This document shows, one piece after another, positions 10,933 to 21,602 of a DNA stretch of 64,000 bases. The translations under genes were made by a program, and so were the position numbers. Every line of letters begins with the position of its first letter. Position 1 is the first letter of the stretch. The DNA lies in contig NC_047497.1 of the NCBI RefSeq assembly GCF_002079055.1, positions 354,501 to 418,500 of the forward strand, read 5' to 3'. Source of the stretch: Saccharomyces paradoxus. Its lineage: Eukaryota; Ascomycota; Saccharomycetes; Saccharomycetales; Saccharomycetaceae. Below the pieces are notes generated by a model. The model saw only the letters and a list, made by a program, of their open reading frames with translations, was not told the origin of the DNA and ran no database searches.

Positions 10933-12483
10933 ATGAATTCTGAAGATGAAGAACCGACTATAAAACCAAAAGTGTTTAATATATCTAAACTTTTAAACTC
11001 AAATCGTGAAAAACCAGGAATTGCTTGCATATTCTTAAGTCAATTTGACATGAAAAAGGGAAATATCATAATATGGTCTAAAAGCGTTAATGATGCGGCA
11101 TTCGACTTGAGCAATATTGAATTCAAGTCGTTACCAGCCGGTATTCACGAGCAAACTGACGATGTTGTCAATTTTGTAGTTCCCAAAGCATTGGATGCCA
11201 GTCATACTGGCAAGAGGACAACTTATGATTACGGTATTGCCTATTTCAAACAAAATTCTTTCGATATTATTGAGAATGATAAACAGGTTGATAGGAGTAA
11301 AGTTCAAATGTTTTCTCTTGGTGTAATTATCGATGTCCAAGATGTCTCATCAGATAGTAAAAAGCAATTTTATAACGAAATATACCATGCGTACGGTGCC
11401 AACAGATATGCAAGTTATCTAAAAGAGTTACTCAGTCAATGGATAAGGCAGCATGATCTTGATAAATTTGATATCTTTGAAAGATTTTTTGAGGAGAATA
11501 ATCAAGGGCGCATGGCTGAAAATTCAGTTGAAGTCTTCGAACATTTAACTAAAGAAAGAAGGCACTTGGTTGAGTATTTGCCGTATTGGACGAGAAAGTT
11601 AGGCCCTCTAATATTTCCACTTTGGAAAGCAAGTCTCTTTCAGTCGAGGATATTAATACTAGTTCCTCAAGGAGAATCGTTCGAATTATGCAATTCGTTA
11701 GCCTATTGCGTCTTCTTAATATCAATGCTTCCAAAAACCTTAATAGGCAACCATGTAAGTGATGAATACATTAAGCCCCTTTTCACGGTATCAACATCAG
11801 ATATACCTTTTTTAGAGTCATTTCAAAAAGGAAACGGTTATGTGGCTACCACCAGCGAGGAGATTTTGTTGTATAAGCCTGAAATTTATGACATAGTACT
11901 CAAACTTACTTCGAATTCAATTATGGAAGAATCTCTAGAAAAAGAGGTGGAAATCATCACCGCATCTGGTGAACAAAACAAAGCAACCCCTCTTGACTTA
12001 GAAACGTATGAAAATTTTATACTTGGGGTGTTACAAGAAGATGCTTCAACAAATACGAAAAGTAGACTCCATGGGGTGACAGAACCTATATCATGGCTAC
12101 AGTATTTAATCGATGGATTTTTTCTTCTAACTACAGCAGGCTATCTGGTGGCGCCCTATCACCTTGCAAAGAATTTCAGAATTCCGAAGCATGTTTCTGG
12201 CCCAGAAGCCCACGATTCGGAGATACAGATCGCTGAAAACTTAGTTCGCTATTTTCACCTCAGAACATCAAATTTGTACAACATTCTGAAGGATGTTATT
12301 CAAAAAAGTGAAAATATTGATTCAGAACAACCGATTACTATTGCAGCTTCATTTTTAACCGAGTTAAATTTAGATTGCTTTAGCAAACAAGATCATCAAT
12401 TCGTCAAGGATATCACCCGTAAATGGTTCCAAAGAAGCATCGATATTAGTAATATACCAGAATGTTTGGGGAACCTCTGTTAA
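10933..12483 (+). CDS. ANR2: Anr2, Avl9-related DENN-like protein
   Basis: This 516-aa protein matches S. cerevisiae YKL047W (ANR2) in length and position. The family is linked to Avl9-type DENN-domain proteins of late secretion. The central segment (about 95-330) has alternating hydrophobic strands and helices of the DENN type, for example an FPLWKASLFQSRILILVPQG stretch near residue 230-250 that looks like the core. There is no signal peptide or obvious transmembrane helix. The S. cerevisiae protein is little studied. Function is therefore inferred only at family level. The ATG at 10933 is the first in the frame. Confidence 0.82.
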   Translation: MNSEDEEPTIKPKVFNISKLLNSNREKPGIACIFLSQFDMKKGNIIIWSKSVNDAAFDLSNIEFKSLPAGIHEQTDDVVNFVVPKALDASHTGKRTTYDYGIAYFKQNSFDIIENDKQVDRSKVQMFSLGVIIDVQDVSSDSKKQFYNEIYHAYGANRYASYLKELLSQWIRQHDLDKFDIFERFFEENNQGRMAENSVEVFEHLTKERRHLVEYLPYWTRKLGPLIFPLWKASLFQSRILILVPQGESFELCNSLAYCVFLISMLPKTLIGNHVSDEYIKPLFTVSTSDIPFLESFQKGNGYVATTSEEILLYKPEIYDIVLKLTSNSIMEESLEKEVEIITASGEQNKATPLDLETYENFILGVLQEDASTNTKSRLHGVTEPISWLQYLIDGFFLLTTAGYLVAPYHLAKNFRIPKHVSGPEAHDSEIQIAENLVRYFHLRTSNLYNILKDVIQKSENIDSEQPITIAASFLTELNLDCFSKQDHQFVKDITRKWFQRSIDISNIPECLGNLC

Positions 12484-12731
12484 GCACTAAAAACGACCTA
12501 GATGATACAGAAGAGATAATATAAAGACGAAAGAATAATATATATGTCTTTGTAACTGTATTTTATATACGTGTATATGGTCAATTTTAATCGAGTTCGT
12601 TAGTAGAATACATTCGCGACTCTGCTGTTTGTCAAATTCTTTGCAAATATTGGAATGTAAGTAAAGCATATATGGACGGATTTTTTTTTCTTTTTCGTTT
12701 ACGGAGAAGTTAAGCTTTCATCAACTTTGCA

Positions 12732-14081
12732 TCAAAAGACCAACCATAGAGCACATGCGACAATTGAAATACCAATGACAGCAGTAATGATACCTGCACC
12801 TGCCTTTGAACCCTTCGTAATATTCAAGGGTGCCAAATTTGTAGGTTGTGCTTGAGTACCGGCTGCCCCATCACCAACGGATGAACCACCATTCTCTGCA
12901 GTGTATGGAGCGGGTTTATCTAAGGCCCTCGTGTTGACCATAACCTCTAAAGCGGACATTTGTTCACCTAGACCGTACATGCCATCCCATGTACCATTGA
13001 ACCAGTTTAATCCACATGTATGACCATCGGTACCCCCAGAACATGATTTAGCGGCTGCAATTGCAGATGTATTCAACCAAGACATGATTTGGTTCCTAGT
13101 TTCTGGCACCAGCTGTGCAGTGACACCTAAGAAACGAGTAAAATAAGCTTTGAAGGAACGTTGGTCTGTATTACAAGAATTTGGACCTTGACAAGCAGCT
13201 TCATACACTATACCGTCGTGGAAAAACACTTGGGAAGCATTCAAAAACTCCTTCGTTCTTGTGTGCCAGAGGTCTGATCCTGTAAAGTTGTAAAGGTAGG
13301 CAGAACCAGCCAATAGCAAACCTTGATTATATGACCATTGGTATGAGGTTACTTTGGTGCAATTGTCATCAATACTGACACCATCGTAAACGTATTTATA
13401 GGTACCATTAGAAATTAAATTTACACCAACCATCCACTCATAAACCTTTTCGGCCCAGTCAACATATGTTTGGTTACCTGTATATCTTGCCAGTCTTGCA
13501 GCTATGTGGAATAAGGCACCGTTAGAAACCGTGTTCTTGTAATCATAACCAGAGTTCCACACAAAAATTTGCCATCTCAGACCACCGCCACAGGAATCGG
13601 CATCCCAACGCAAAGCCATTGTATTGAAAACAGCTTGCGCTAAATATAGCCATTGAGGATCATCCGCAGGAGGATTAGTAAAGTTCCTCTCCGCGGCAGT
13701 CATAGCAGCAATACCCCAAAAGGCTTGATCATCATTACCTTCAGTGGTAGATTGATTTAGTGGAATATAGTCATTATCATCACCGGCTTGATGTATCATA
13801 GCAGCTATAATCTCATCATTATATGTGTCGTTATCCATGAAAAACCAGTAATCCAGCATACAGCCCCAGGCACCACCGGCTTCCCACCAATAATATGGAT
13901 CTGAAAACATACCGATTGTCTTACCATACTGATTACCTGTGTAATAGTCCATTAAACCATAAGCGATCAGTGATGTAGCATTTTGTAAAGATTCGTAGTT
14001 GTCCAGATCCAATTCGACGGCATTTGTAAATCTTGTTGCGAAGAGAACGCTCAGTAACCCTATCACTTTATTCACTAACAT
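12732..14081 (-). CDS. DCW1: Dcw1, GPI-anchored GH76 mannosidase-like cell-wall protein
   Basis: This 449-aa secreted protein has a signal peptide (about 1-21, ending near TNAVELD), a glycoside hydrolase 76 domain (about 30-390) with the paired acidic residues in NDDQAFWG, many N-X-S/T glycosylation sites, a short G/A/S-rich linker and a hydrophobic C-terminus after SKAGAGI that fits a GPI-anchor signal. Dcw1 and its paralogue Dfg5 are needed together in S. cerevisiae and are thought to link GPI-cell-wall proteins to glucan by acting on the GPI mannan. The gene is convergent with ANR2 (248 bp apart) and divergent from PRI2. Length equals that of S. cerevisiae. Confidence 0.95.
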   Translation of the reverse strand: MLVNKVIGLLSVLFATRFTNAVELDLDNYESLQNATSLIAYGLMDYYTGNQYGKTIGMFSDPYYWWEAGGAWGCMLDYWFFMDNDTYNDEIIAAMIHQAGDDNDYIPLNQSTTEGNDDQAFWGIAAMTAAERNFTNPPADDPQWLYLAQAVFNTMALRWDADSCGGGLRWQIFVWNSGYDYKNTVSNGALFHIAARLARYTGNQTYVDWAEKVYEWMVGVNLISNGTYKYVYDGVSIDDNCTKVTSYQWSYNQGLLLAGSAYLYNFTGSDLWHTRTKEFLNASQVFFHDGIVYEAACQGPNSCNTDQRSFKAYFTRFLGVTAQLVPETRNQIMSWLNTSAIAAAKSCSGGTDGHTCGLNWFNGTWDGMYGLGEQMSALEVMVNTRALDKPAPYTAENGGSSVGDGAAGTQAQPTNLAPLNITKGSKAGAGIITAVIGISIVACALWLVF

Positions 14082-14467
14082 AGTATGTGTTTTAATTTTT
14101 CAGAACAGACTAAAAAGAAGAAAGACTATAAAAAAGAAAGTGGTGGGTGTTTATTGTATTCGCTATAATATGTTTCTGAAAAGATTTCCTTAGCGTATTG
14201 ACCCCTTCGAATTTGTAATTTAAGCCGCTCTTTACCAAAGTTCCTCTCGTTTCGCACGCCTGCTGAGTTGATTAGAGAATGTGAATATCAAATCGGTAAA
14301 AGTGAACAAATAGAGATGGGCCTATTATTCAAATAGTACCTGCGATCATCAGGAAATCCGAGCTTTATTTCCATCTGCCAGTTTTCTTTCTGGATGTACG
14401 AAAATAAATCGCGCCTCGAACGGGCACGAAACCGGGTGACGGGACAAACTGCTACGAATACAGTACG

Positions 14468-14494
14468 ATATATATATATATATATATATATATA
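14468..14494. repeat. TA dinucleotide microsatellite
   Basis: This is an AT/TA run of about 27 bp between DCW1 and PRI2. Confidence 0.9.
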
Positions 14495-14762
14495 CGAAAG
14501 CACCTGTAGTATAATCCGCATACGATACAATCTTTCAAGCGAAAATTGAGTTCTCTGAGCCCAACAGTTATAAGCTGGGAGCATGTGTACTTACGAAACA
14601 GAACGCTTCACGTCACTTAAGACCATAGAGGCACGGCATAATACTTTTTTTACTTCTATACTCAAACACCAGAACACTGGCGTTCTGAGGTGATAGTGTT
14701 AGGCTTTCTTGTGTTCCAATATTGTTTTACATGTCTGCTCACTTTCTTTGCTTTTCTTGCCT

Positions 14763-14773
14763 ATTTATATTTA
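14763..14773 (+). other. ARS consensus sequence match
   Basis: ATTTATATTTA matches the yeast ACS WTTTAYRTTTW at all 11 positions, in an intergenic AT-rich region. Most such matches are not origins, so origin activity is only a possibility. Confidence 0.25.
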
Positions 14774-14788
14774 ACCTCACTTAAAATT

Positions 14789-14810
14789 ACGCGTCGCGGG
14801 GAAATCGCGT
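14789..14810 (+). promoter_or_regulatory. MCB cluster upstream of PRI2
   Basis: An exact MluI cell-cycle box ACGCGT (14789-14794) is followed by a second, inverted MCB-like TCGCGT (14805-14810), about 145-165 bp upstream of the PRI2 ATG. Genes for DNA synthesis, primase included, are MBF targets expressed in late G1, so position and function agree. Confidence 0.7.
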
Positions 14811-14954
14811 AAATTTGATATCAGTATCTTAAGATTTTTAAGAAGTAAATTTTTCATTCTCTACACTTTATTCATTTGTGCCCCCTGGATAGTACAGGTA
14901 ACTGCTCAAGTAGAACAACCATTGACGGTTAGCAAAAGGCAATAAAGAGAAGAA

Positions 14955-16541
14955 ATGTTTAGGCAGTCAAAAAGAAGAATTGCCTCAAGAAAAAATTTTG
15001 GTTCATACGATGATATCGCCAAGAGCGAATTAGATGTAGGCAATACAAATGCAGCTAATCAAGTAATCTTAAGTTCGACTTCATCGGAAGAAGAGAAAAA
15101 ACTTTACGCCAAGCTGTACGAGTCTAAGTTATCATTTTACGATTTAGCGCCACATGGAGAAATAACACTAGAACAATTTGAGATCTGGGCAATCGATCGT
15201 CTTAAAATTCTGCTGGAGATCGAATCTTGCCTTTCAAGAAACAAATCCATCAAAGAAATTGAGACTATAATCAAGCCGCAGTTCCAAAAACTACTGCCTT
15301 TCAACACAGAGAGTTTAGAAGACAGGAAAAAGGATTACTACTCTCATTTCATTTTAAGATTATGCTTTTGTCGTTCAAAAGAACTGCGGGAAAAGTTTGT
15401 CAGGGCTGAAACTTTCTTGTTCAAGATTAGATTTAATATGCTGACCTCCAACGACCAAACAAAATTTGTTCAGTCATTGAATCTACCTCTACTTCAGTTC
15501 ATCTCAAATGAAGAAAAAGCGGAACTGTCCCACCAGTTGTATCAAACAATTTCAGCGTCTCTACAATTCCAATTGAATTTAAACGAGGAACATCAAAGAA
15601 AACAGTATTTCCAACAGGAAAAGTTCATAAAATTACCATTTGAAAATGTGATAGAACTGGTAGGAAACCGTTTAGTGTTTTTAAAGGATGGGTATGCTTA
15701 TTTACCCCAATTTCAACAATTGAATTTACTTTCCAATGAGTTTGCCAGCAAATTGAACCAGGAGTTACTAAAAACGTACCAATACTTACCAAGGCTGAAT
15801 GAAGATGACAGGTTGCTACCAATTCTAAACCATCTCTCATCAGGGTACACTATTGCAGACTTCAACCAGCAAAAGGCAAACCAATTCGGTGAGAACGTGG
15901 ATGATGAAATCAATGCGCAAAGTGTCTGGTCCGAAGAGATTAGCTCGAATTATCCGCTATGTATCAAAAACTTGATGGAAGGTCTTAAAAAGAACCATCA
16001 TTTGAGGTATTATGGAAGGCAACAACTGAGTCTGTTTTTGAAAGGTATCGGGTTGAGCGCTGATGAAGCGTTGAAATTTTGGTCTGAGGCATTTACAAGA
16101 AACGGGAACATGACGATGGAGAAGTTCAATAAAGAATACCGTTACAGCTTCAGGCATAATTACGGTCTTGAAGGTAATAGAATCAACTACAAACCATGGG
16201 ACTGTCATACTATTCTTTCCAAGCCCAGACCTGGGCGCGGAGATTATCATGGGTGCCCCTTCCGTGATTGGAGTCACGAGAGACTATCTGCGGAATTGCG
16301 TTCCATGAAGTTGACCCAAGCGCAAATCATCAGCGTTCTTGATTCCTGCCAGAAAGGTGAATACACAATTGCTTGTACTAAAGTATTTGAAATGACACAC
16401 AACTCTGCATCAGCGGATTTAGAAATTGGGGAGCAAACGCATATTGCGCATCCTAACTTATACTTCGAAAGGTCAAGGCAACTGCAAAAGAAACAGCAGC
16501 AGCTGGAAAAGGAAAAACTTCCTAATAATGGCAATCATTAG
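14955..16541 (+). CDS. PRI2: Pri2, large subunit of DNA primase
   Basis: This 528-aa protein is the p58-type large primase subunit, which partners Pri1 in the DNA polymerase alpha-primase complex and helps start RNA primers at origins and on the lagging strand. The C-terminal domain keeps four cysteines at 336, 417, 434 and 474 (in contexts YPLCIKN, WDCHTIL, HGCPFRDW and IACTKVF), which bind the [4Fe-4S] cluster. The N-terminal domain (about 40-320) contacts Pri1. The numbering matches S. cerevisiae exactly. MCB elements lie just upstream. The ATG at 14955 is the natural start. Confidence 0.97.
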   Translation: MFRQSKRRIASRKNFGSYDDIAKSELDVGNTNAANQVILSSTSSEEEKKLYAKLYESKLSFYDLAPHGEITLEQFEIWAIDRLKILLEIESCLSRNKSIKEIETIIKPQFQKLLPFNTESLEDRKKDYYSHFILRLCFCRSKELREKFVRAETFLFKIRFNMLTSNDQTKFVQSLNLPLLQFISNEEKAELSHQLYQTISASLQFQLNLNEEHQRKQYFQQEKFIKLPFENVIELVGNRLVFLKDGYAYLPQFQQLNLLSNEFASKLNQELLKTYQYLPRLNEDDRLLPILNHLSSGYTIADFNQQKANQFGENVDDEINAQSVWSEEISSNYPLCIKNLMEGLKKNHHLRYYGRQQLSLFLKGIGLSADEALKFWSEAFTRNGNMTMEKFNKEYRYSFRHNYGLEGNRINYKPWDCHTILSKPRPGRGDYHGCPFRDWSHERLSAELRSMKLTQAQIISVLDSCQKGEYTIACTKVFEMTHNSASADLEIGEQTHIAHPNLYFERSRQLQKKQQQLEKEKLPNNGNH

Positions 16542-18229
16542 TGTAGAAGAGAAGAGGGAAAAGGGAAGATATAACTAAAAAGGATTAATAGAATACGTAT
16601 TTTAGTTTAATGTAAGTACGATCCAAAAAAAATTGAAAAAAGGAAAAAAGAGAAACGATAACCACTGCACCAGACATTACTAGTGACCGCATTGCTCCAA
16701 AAACAGCCAAGATGTGTATATTATCCGATTTTTTTTTCATACTTTAATAGCTGGCCAGATAAACCTTATAATTTCGTGGCTGCAAGCCATCGCGCTTTTC
16801 CTCCGTGACAGGCAACACAGGGCAACTAACCACTTGTGCTTTGTGCCTGCACATTTCATTAAAATTTACTACTTTCTTCCATTACAAGCGGGGCCACCTT
16901 CTGTTCAAACCTGCAATATGTTGCAGGGCTTATCCACGGCCATTTACTAGGGCAGAATTTACTGCAGTAGAAGAACTACCTTTTCCAGCATACCCTTCAC
17001 CACCAAAAAAATGCAGGTGCTGCGTTTTCTAGACACGTGGCTGGCCTGCAAACGCATAGGAGGGACGGTCTCTCACCGATTTGGTAATGCCGTGATGCAA
17101 CCTCGAGGACCGGTTTTTTTTTTTTGCAAGAGCGGAAGTAAAAAACCGGGAAGATCTAATATTTCCTTATGCAGGTATTCTGTGACTAAAAAGTATAGAA
17201 GGCTATTTTGCACCGCTCTTTGATTAGACTTCGTGCGATATTATTGATGGATATCGCCTTTTATCTTTCCGTGGCTTAAAACGGCACCCCTTCGTCTAAG
17301 ATAAACGCGGTCGGCTCCTTCGAAGACGGAAAAAAGCAGCCACAATAACGTTACATGCAAAATCAGCCCACGCGAAGTTAGATAATGTGTAGACGGATTT
17401 GCACGATGCGATGATAACTATTAGGGACAGTGCTTGCACCTACCCACAAGTTGCCGTAGAGCTTACAAATTGTAAAGACTAATCCCAATCGCACGCCCAC
17501 CCCTCACGGGAATAAGTTAGAATGTTGCGGAATCAATGATAACTTCATATTAGGTAAACGGAAGAATGCAACCGAACGCTGAGGTCTACGGGCTTTTTGC
17601 TGCGAGACCAATTTTCTTCTTTTGTCTTTTTTTTTCGACATTCAGTTTTCATGCAAACGGACGTTATTCTTGGCAGGCCATTATGTAAGAGTGTGGAAAC
17701 ACAATTCTTGCACACACGATGTTTTCTTAACTGTTCCTGTTTCATGTTGTGGAAACGCCTGTGGCCCAAGCAGCGTAGGCGTAGGCAAAATCAAGCTTAG
17801 AATGGGTTACGTAATTATGACGCTTTCGAACGCGAGGATCTCAGAAAGGAGAACTGGAATTATATATATATATGGATGCATCTCTCTGCATGTAAATTTT
17901 CTTTTCTATCGTACAGATTCCACTTTTTTTCCTCTTTCGTTTGCTAAATAAGGCGGCCATACTCACTCATAACCCCTCCCTATTTTTCCTTTTTTTGTTT
18001 TTATATAGGAAGAACTCTACAGCTCGAACAATACATCAAATCAATCAAGCAGTCGCTCCTGTTCTATTGTGTGTTCCTCACCGCCTCTACATACCTCCCC
18101 TCAGTTCCCAGCCTATAACTTTGTGGTTCTCTTCTTCTTTTTCAACTTCTTCTTCTTGACATTATACTTTAATAAAACCATTGCTTCTTTTTCTTTGCTG
18201 GAATTCATCATTCATCAAGCTGAAAAAAT
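16542..18229. other. Long PHD1 upstream regulatory region
   Basis: This 1.7-kb stretch has no convincing protein gene. It carries six CCTGCA/TGCAGG hexamers between 16846 and 17175, a T-run near 17114 and, close to PHD1, pyrimidine-rich sequence. Several ORFs of 60-109 codons occur here, but the longer ones begin at non-ATG codons and none has a recognisable domain. S. cerevisiae has an annotated small ORF (YKL044W) in this interval; I could not identify a counterpart with confidence. Confidence 0.6.
16846..17175. promoter_or_regulatory. Cluster of six CCTGCA sites (Phd1/Sok2 core) upstream of PHD1
   Basis: CCTGCA or its complement TGCAGG occurs at 16846, 16910, 16922, 17012, 17045 and 17170, six times in 330 bp. 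This hexamer is the recognition core reported for the APSES factors Phd1 and Sok2. The gene downstream is PHD1, so the cluster fits auto- and cross-regulation in the pseudohyphal network. Positions are seen; binding is inferred. Confidence 0.55.
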
Positions 18230-19330
18230 ATGTACCATGTTCCTGAAATGAGGCTACATTACCCCCTGGTGAACACTCAATCCAACGCCGCAATAACACC
18301 TACCAGAAATTACGACAACACTCTTCCTTCATTTAACGAGCTATCACACCATAGCACGATTAATCTTCCATTCGTTCAGCGTGAAACTCCAAACGCATAT
18401 TCAAATGTTGCCCAATTAGCTACGTCGCCAACCCAGGCGAAATCAGGGTATTACTGTCGCTATTATGCTGTGCCTTTTCCCGCCTACCCACAACAACCAC
18501 AATCTCCATATCAGCAAGCTGTACTTCCTTATGCAACCATTCCTAACAGCAACTTCCAGCCATCTTCTTTCCCCATGATGGCAGTGATGTCTCCAGAAGT
18601 TCAATTTGATGGAACATTTTTGAATTCCTTGCCTGCCCACACAGAGTTGCCTCCAATTATTCAAAACACTAATGATGCTAATGGCGCACGTCAAAATAAC
18701 CCTAAGTCAATGGCAACGGCGGCAGTGACAGTGACAGCAACAGCAAGAACACCTGGAGTCAGTTCCACTTCAGTCATTAAACCACGCGTTATAACCACGA
18801 TGTGGGAAGACGAAAATACTATCTGCTACCAAGTAGAGGCGAACGGTATATCAGTCGTGCGCAGGGCTGACAACAACATGATTAACGGCACCAAGTTGTT
18901 GAACGTCACGAAGATGACAAGGGGAAGAAGGGATGGAATATTAAGATCCGAGAAGATTAGAGAAGTCGTGAAGATTGGCTCCATGCACCTCAAGGGTGTT
19001 TGGATTCCTTTCGAGAGGGCATATATCCTGGCTCAACGTGAACAGATTCTGGATCATCTATATCCACTTTTCGTTAAAGATATAGAATCCATTGTTGATG
19101 CCAGCAAACCCGCCGGCAAGGGGTCTTTAACCCCCAAATCTAGTCCTGGTCCTATCAAGCAAGAGCCATCTGACAATAAGCACGAACTTGCTCCCGAAAT
19201 TAAACCAAAGAGTATTGACGCCTTAGCTAATGGAACATCTACTCAGGGTGCAGGCGAACCACCCCACTTGAAAATTAACCATATCGATACTGAGGCCCAA
19301 ACAAGTAGAGCAAAAAATGAACTATCATAA
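18230..19330 (+). CDS. PHD1: Phd1, APSES transcription factor of pseudohyphal growth
   Basis: This 366-aa protein contains one APSES DNA-binding domain at about residues 185-285 (from [16 protein letters not shown] through [11 protein letters not shown]), a winged-helix relative of the KilA-N/Swi4 fold. The region before it is rich in P, Q, S and T and probably activates transcription. The C-terminal tail has a K/P-rich stretch ([15 protein letters not shown]). Phd1 promotes filamentous growth in S. cerevisiae and is a paralogue of Sok2. The start [12 protein letters not shown] at 18230 is that of the S. cerevisiae protein; the next ATG is at codon 7. The leader and promoter are very long, which is typical of highly regulated yeast genes. 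Confidence 0.96.
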   Translation: MYHVPEMRLHYPLVNTQSNAAITPTRNYDNTLPSFNELSHHSTINLPFVQRETPNAYSNVAQLATSPTQAKSGYYCRYYAVPFPAYPQQPQSPYQQAVLPYATIPNSNFQPSSFPMMAVMSPEVQFDGTFLNSLPAHTELPPIIQNTNDANGARQNNPKSMATAAVTVTATARTPGVSSTSVIKPRVITTMWEDENTICYQVEANGISVVRRADNNMINGTKLLNVTKMTRGRRDGILRSEKIREVVKIGSMHLKGVWIPFERAYILAQREQILDHLYPLFVKDIESIVDASKPAGKGSLTPKSSPGPIKQEPSDNKHELAPEIKPKSIDALANGTSTQGAGEPPHLKINHIDTEAQTSRAKNELS

Positions 19331-19939
19331 GCAGATAACATAATCCGTTAACTCTTTGGTCTATGAACAAGAATCAAGGTTTCAAAAGGTTGATAGAATT
19401 TGTACAATCAGTTACTGCCGAACTTCTGCAACTACTCAATATAAACATAAATAACGGACATAAAAAAAATTTGTAACATTATAAATCATAAAATCATACT
19501 TATAGCTATTTCCGCCTTTTGACCTGTGAAACTCGTTATGGTCTTTTTACCACAGCGATTGGGCCAATCTTAATGTGCCTAGTTCTTATATGTTGTACGC
19601 CATACCTGTATTTTAACGCTGCTATTGTGGAAAGAGCGTCACTTTTTCGCGGGAAAAAGTAATATGATGCCTTTTTGAAACATATTATTATTTGATTTTT
19701 AATGGCATTACGCGTCGTGGTTGGTGAACCTGGTACAAAATAAATGGAAAAATACTTGCTAAAAAAAATCCAATAAATTAAGGAAGACATAATACAAAAA
19801 GCAGCGTTAGCTCCTGGTTACACAAAAGCGGTTTCGAACACAATCAGAAGAAAAGAATAGGGACTTTTTACAGCGCCAAAAAAAAAAAAAGAAAGGAACA
19901 GGAAACGAAAGTTTTATAATAGACTTTTTTTTAAAAAGC
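19331..19939. other. PHD1 3' region / SPC42 promoter
   Basis: These 609 bp contain an SCB-like element (19645-19651), an MCB (19710-19715) and an A-run near 19879. An 84-codon ORF on the minus strand (19536-19790) overlaps these motifs and is not supported. Confidence 0.55.
19645..19715. promoter_or_regulatory. SCB- and MCB-type cell-cycle boxes upstream of SPC42
   Basis: TTTCGCG (inverse of the SCB CGCGAAA) at 19645-19651 and the exact MCB ACGCGT at 19710-19715 lie 225-295 bp upstream of the SPC42 ATG. Spindle pole duplication occurs in G1, so SBF/MBF control fits. Confidence 0.6.
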
Positions 19940-21031
19940 ATGAACGGATCTCCCACTCCTAAGCGATATTCATCCAAATCTTCAAGGCTTTACGACGATT
20001 ACTATAACATTCCGTATCAATATTCCAATCCAACTCCAATGAATAGAGACTACAATGACGTAGGGTCACGTATCAATACGGATAAATTGGTGCCAGAGGA
20101 ATACAAACGGAATACAGAATTTATTAACAAAGCTGTCCAACAAAACAAAGAACTGAACTTTAAACTGAGAGAAAAGCAGAACGAAATATTCGAACTCAAG
20201 AAGATAGCCGAAACTCTGCGCTCAAAGCTCGAAAAATATGTTGATATTACCAAAAAGCTTGAAGATCAAAATCTCAATCTACAGATAAAGGTAAGCGATC
20301 TAGAAAAAAAGCTATCTGATGCTAACTCTACTATTAAAGAGATGAACTACTCCAAGGTCAAGGATCCCATGGTTGATGAGAACTTTGTCTCCGAAAATTA
20401 CGATAAGATAAATGTACCAAAGAACAGAGCTCCGGATGCCACAATTAATCCTCGCTCAACCAACAAAGCCTCTAATACTTCGGACCAAGATAGCAGACTT
20501 AAAGCCATCGAAAAAACACTTTCCGTTCTCACAAATTATGTCATGAGGACGGAAGATGGTAATAACGATAGAATATCACCCTTACCTTCCCCTTTAAATA
20601 CAATATCGCCAATAAATAATCGTCTGAATTTCCAAGAACCAAACAGATACAACCCAACCCTTAAAGTAAATCCGTCCGATGACGATATCATGATGTATGA
20701 AAGTGCAGAGTTGAAGCGTGTCGAAGAGCAAATAGAAGAGCTAAAGAGAAAAATACTTGTTAGAAAAAAACATGACTTGAGAAAATTGTCTCTAAATAAC
20801 CAACTTCAAGAGCTGCAAAGCATGATGGATGGCGACGACAATATAAAACTTGACAGTGTTCCAAAGCATAACCATGCTACGCATCGTCATCCTTCCCAAT
20901 CCAGTCGCGATTACTCTCCATCTTCGGATGCTTGCTTGGAATGTTCTAATGATTTATACGAGAAGAATAGAGTCAAACAGGAAAATAATATGTCAGAAAC
21001 ATTCGCAACTCCCACTCCCAATAACCGATGA
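19940..21031 (+). CDS. SPC42: Spc42, central plaque component of the spindle pole body
   Basis: This 363-aa protein forms the two-dimensional crystalline layer of the spindle pole body central plaque. A strong coiled coil covers about residues 60-140 ([20 protein letters not shown] and onward), followed by a second, shorter helical segment at about 250-300 ([20 protein letters not shown]). The N-terminal tail and C-terminal region are S/P/N-rich with Mps1- and Cdk-type sites. Spc42 binds Spc110 and Spc29 on the nuclear side and Cnm67 on the cytoplasmic side. Length equals the S. cerevisiae protein. The ATG at 19940 follows a T/A-rich leader. Confidence 0.96.
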   Translation: MNGSPTPKRYSSKSSRLYDDYYNIPYQYSNPTPMNRDYNDVGSRINTDKLVPEEYKRNTEFINKAVQQNKELNFKLREKQNEIFELKKIAETLRSKLEKYVDITKKLEDQNLNLQIKVSDLEKKLSDANSTIKEMNYSKVKDPMVDENFVSENYDKINVPKNRAPDATINPRSTNKASNTSDQDSRLKAIEKTLSVLTNYVMRTEDGNNDRISPLPSPLNTISPINNRLNFQEPNRYNPTLKVNPSDDDIMMYESAELKRVEEQIEELKRKILVRKKHDLRKLSLNNQLQELQSMMDGDDNIKLDSVPKHNHATHRHPSQSSRDYSPSSDACLECSNDLYEKNRVKQENNMSETFATPTPNNR

Positions 21032-21602
21032 TGATTTAAAAGCGGACGAGGTGTATGGCACATTTTTAATGTATTATGTGTAATGATGGGGGAAAGTTCA
21101 AGCACAAAAATACAAAGCCTTTATTTTTCCTTTTCATTGTTTTTTTCCATCAGAAGTTGGAAACGTAAATGCCTTTTATAGTAAGTAGTTTCTCATTATA
21201 GGATATATAATCAGAGAATTTGTAATTGTTACTTTTCTTTTAGTCTTCAATAACATTCAGAAATCTTAAATAACCTATTCCCATGCTACGAATACATGCA
21301 TAAGTAGGATTAATGTTGGCGAAGCATCTTGAATAGCTAAAGAGATAGATGGCTAAATGTTCATGGCACCTTAGCGCATATCGTTTTGGACGATAGATGT
21401 ATTAATAGTTATGTTCTAATGGGATGGCGTAAACGCATGATAATGAAGTTGAAATAAAAATAGGCTATACTAACAACTTTCCATCAAAGTGGTCTTTATT
21501 CTAAAGTAGATATATCTGACAATAGGTTTTACCGGTGCATTTCTTTATCAACTTCCAGTAGTTTGCGAAGCAGTTTTCTGGGAAATACAAAGTCTACTAT
21601 TA
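21032..21602. other. SPC42 3' region / VPS24 promoter
   Basis: These 571 bp between two tandem genes show no recognised RNA gene, repeat or strong factor site. Confidence 0.45.

Larger units (their letters stand above)
14082..14954. other. Divergent DCW1/PRI2 promoter region
   Basis: These 873 bp hold a TA tract (14468-14494), a perfect 11-bp ARS consensus match (14763-14773) and MCB-type elements (14789-14810) near PRI2. A 98-codon ORF (14288-14584, minus) contains the TA tract and is not supported as a gene. Confidence 0.6.

Noticed and set aside
17597-17951. ORFs of 67 and 109 codons upstream of PHD1
   Set aside because: Both begin at TTG, have no domains, and lie in a region explained as PHD1 promoter.
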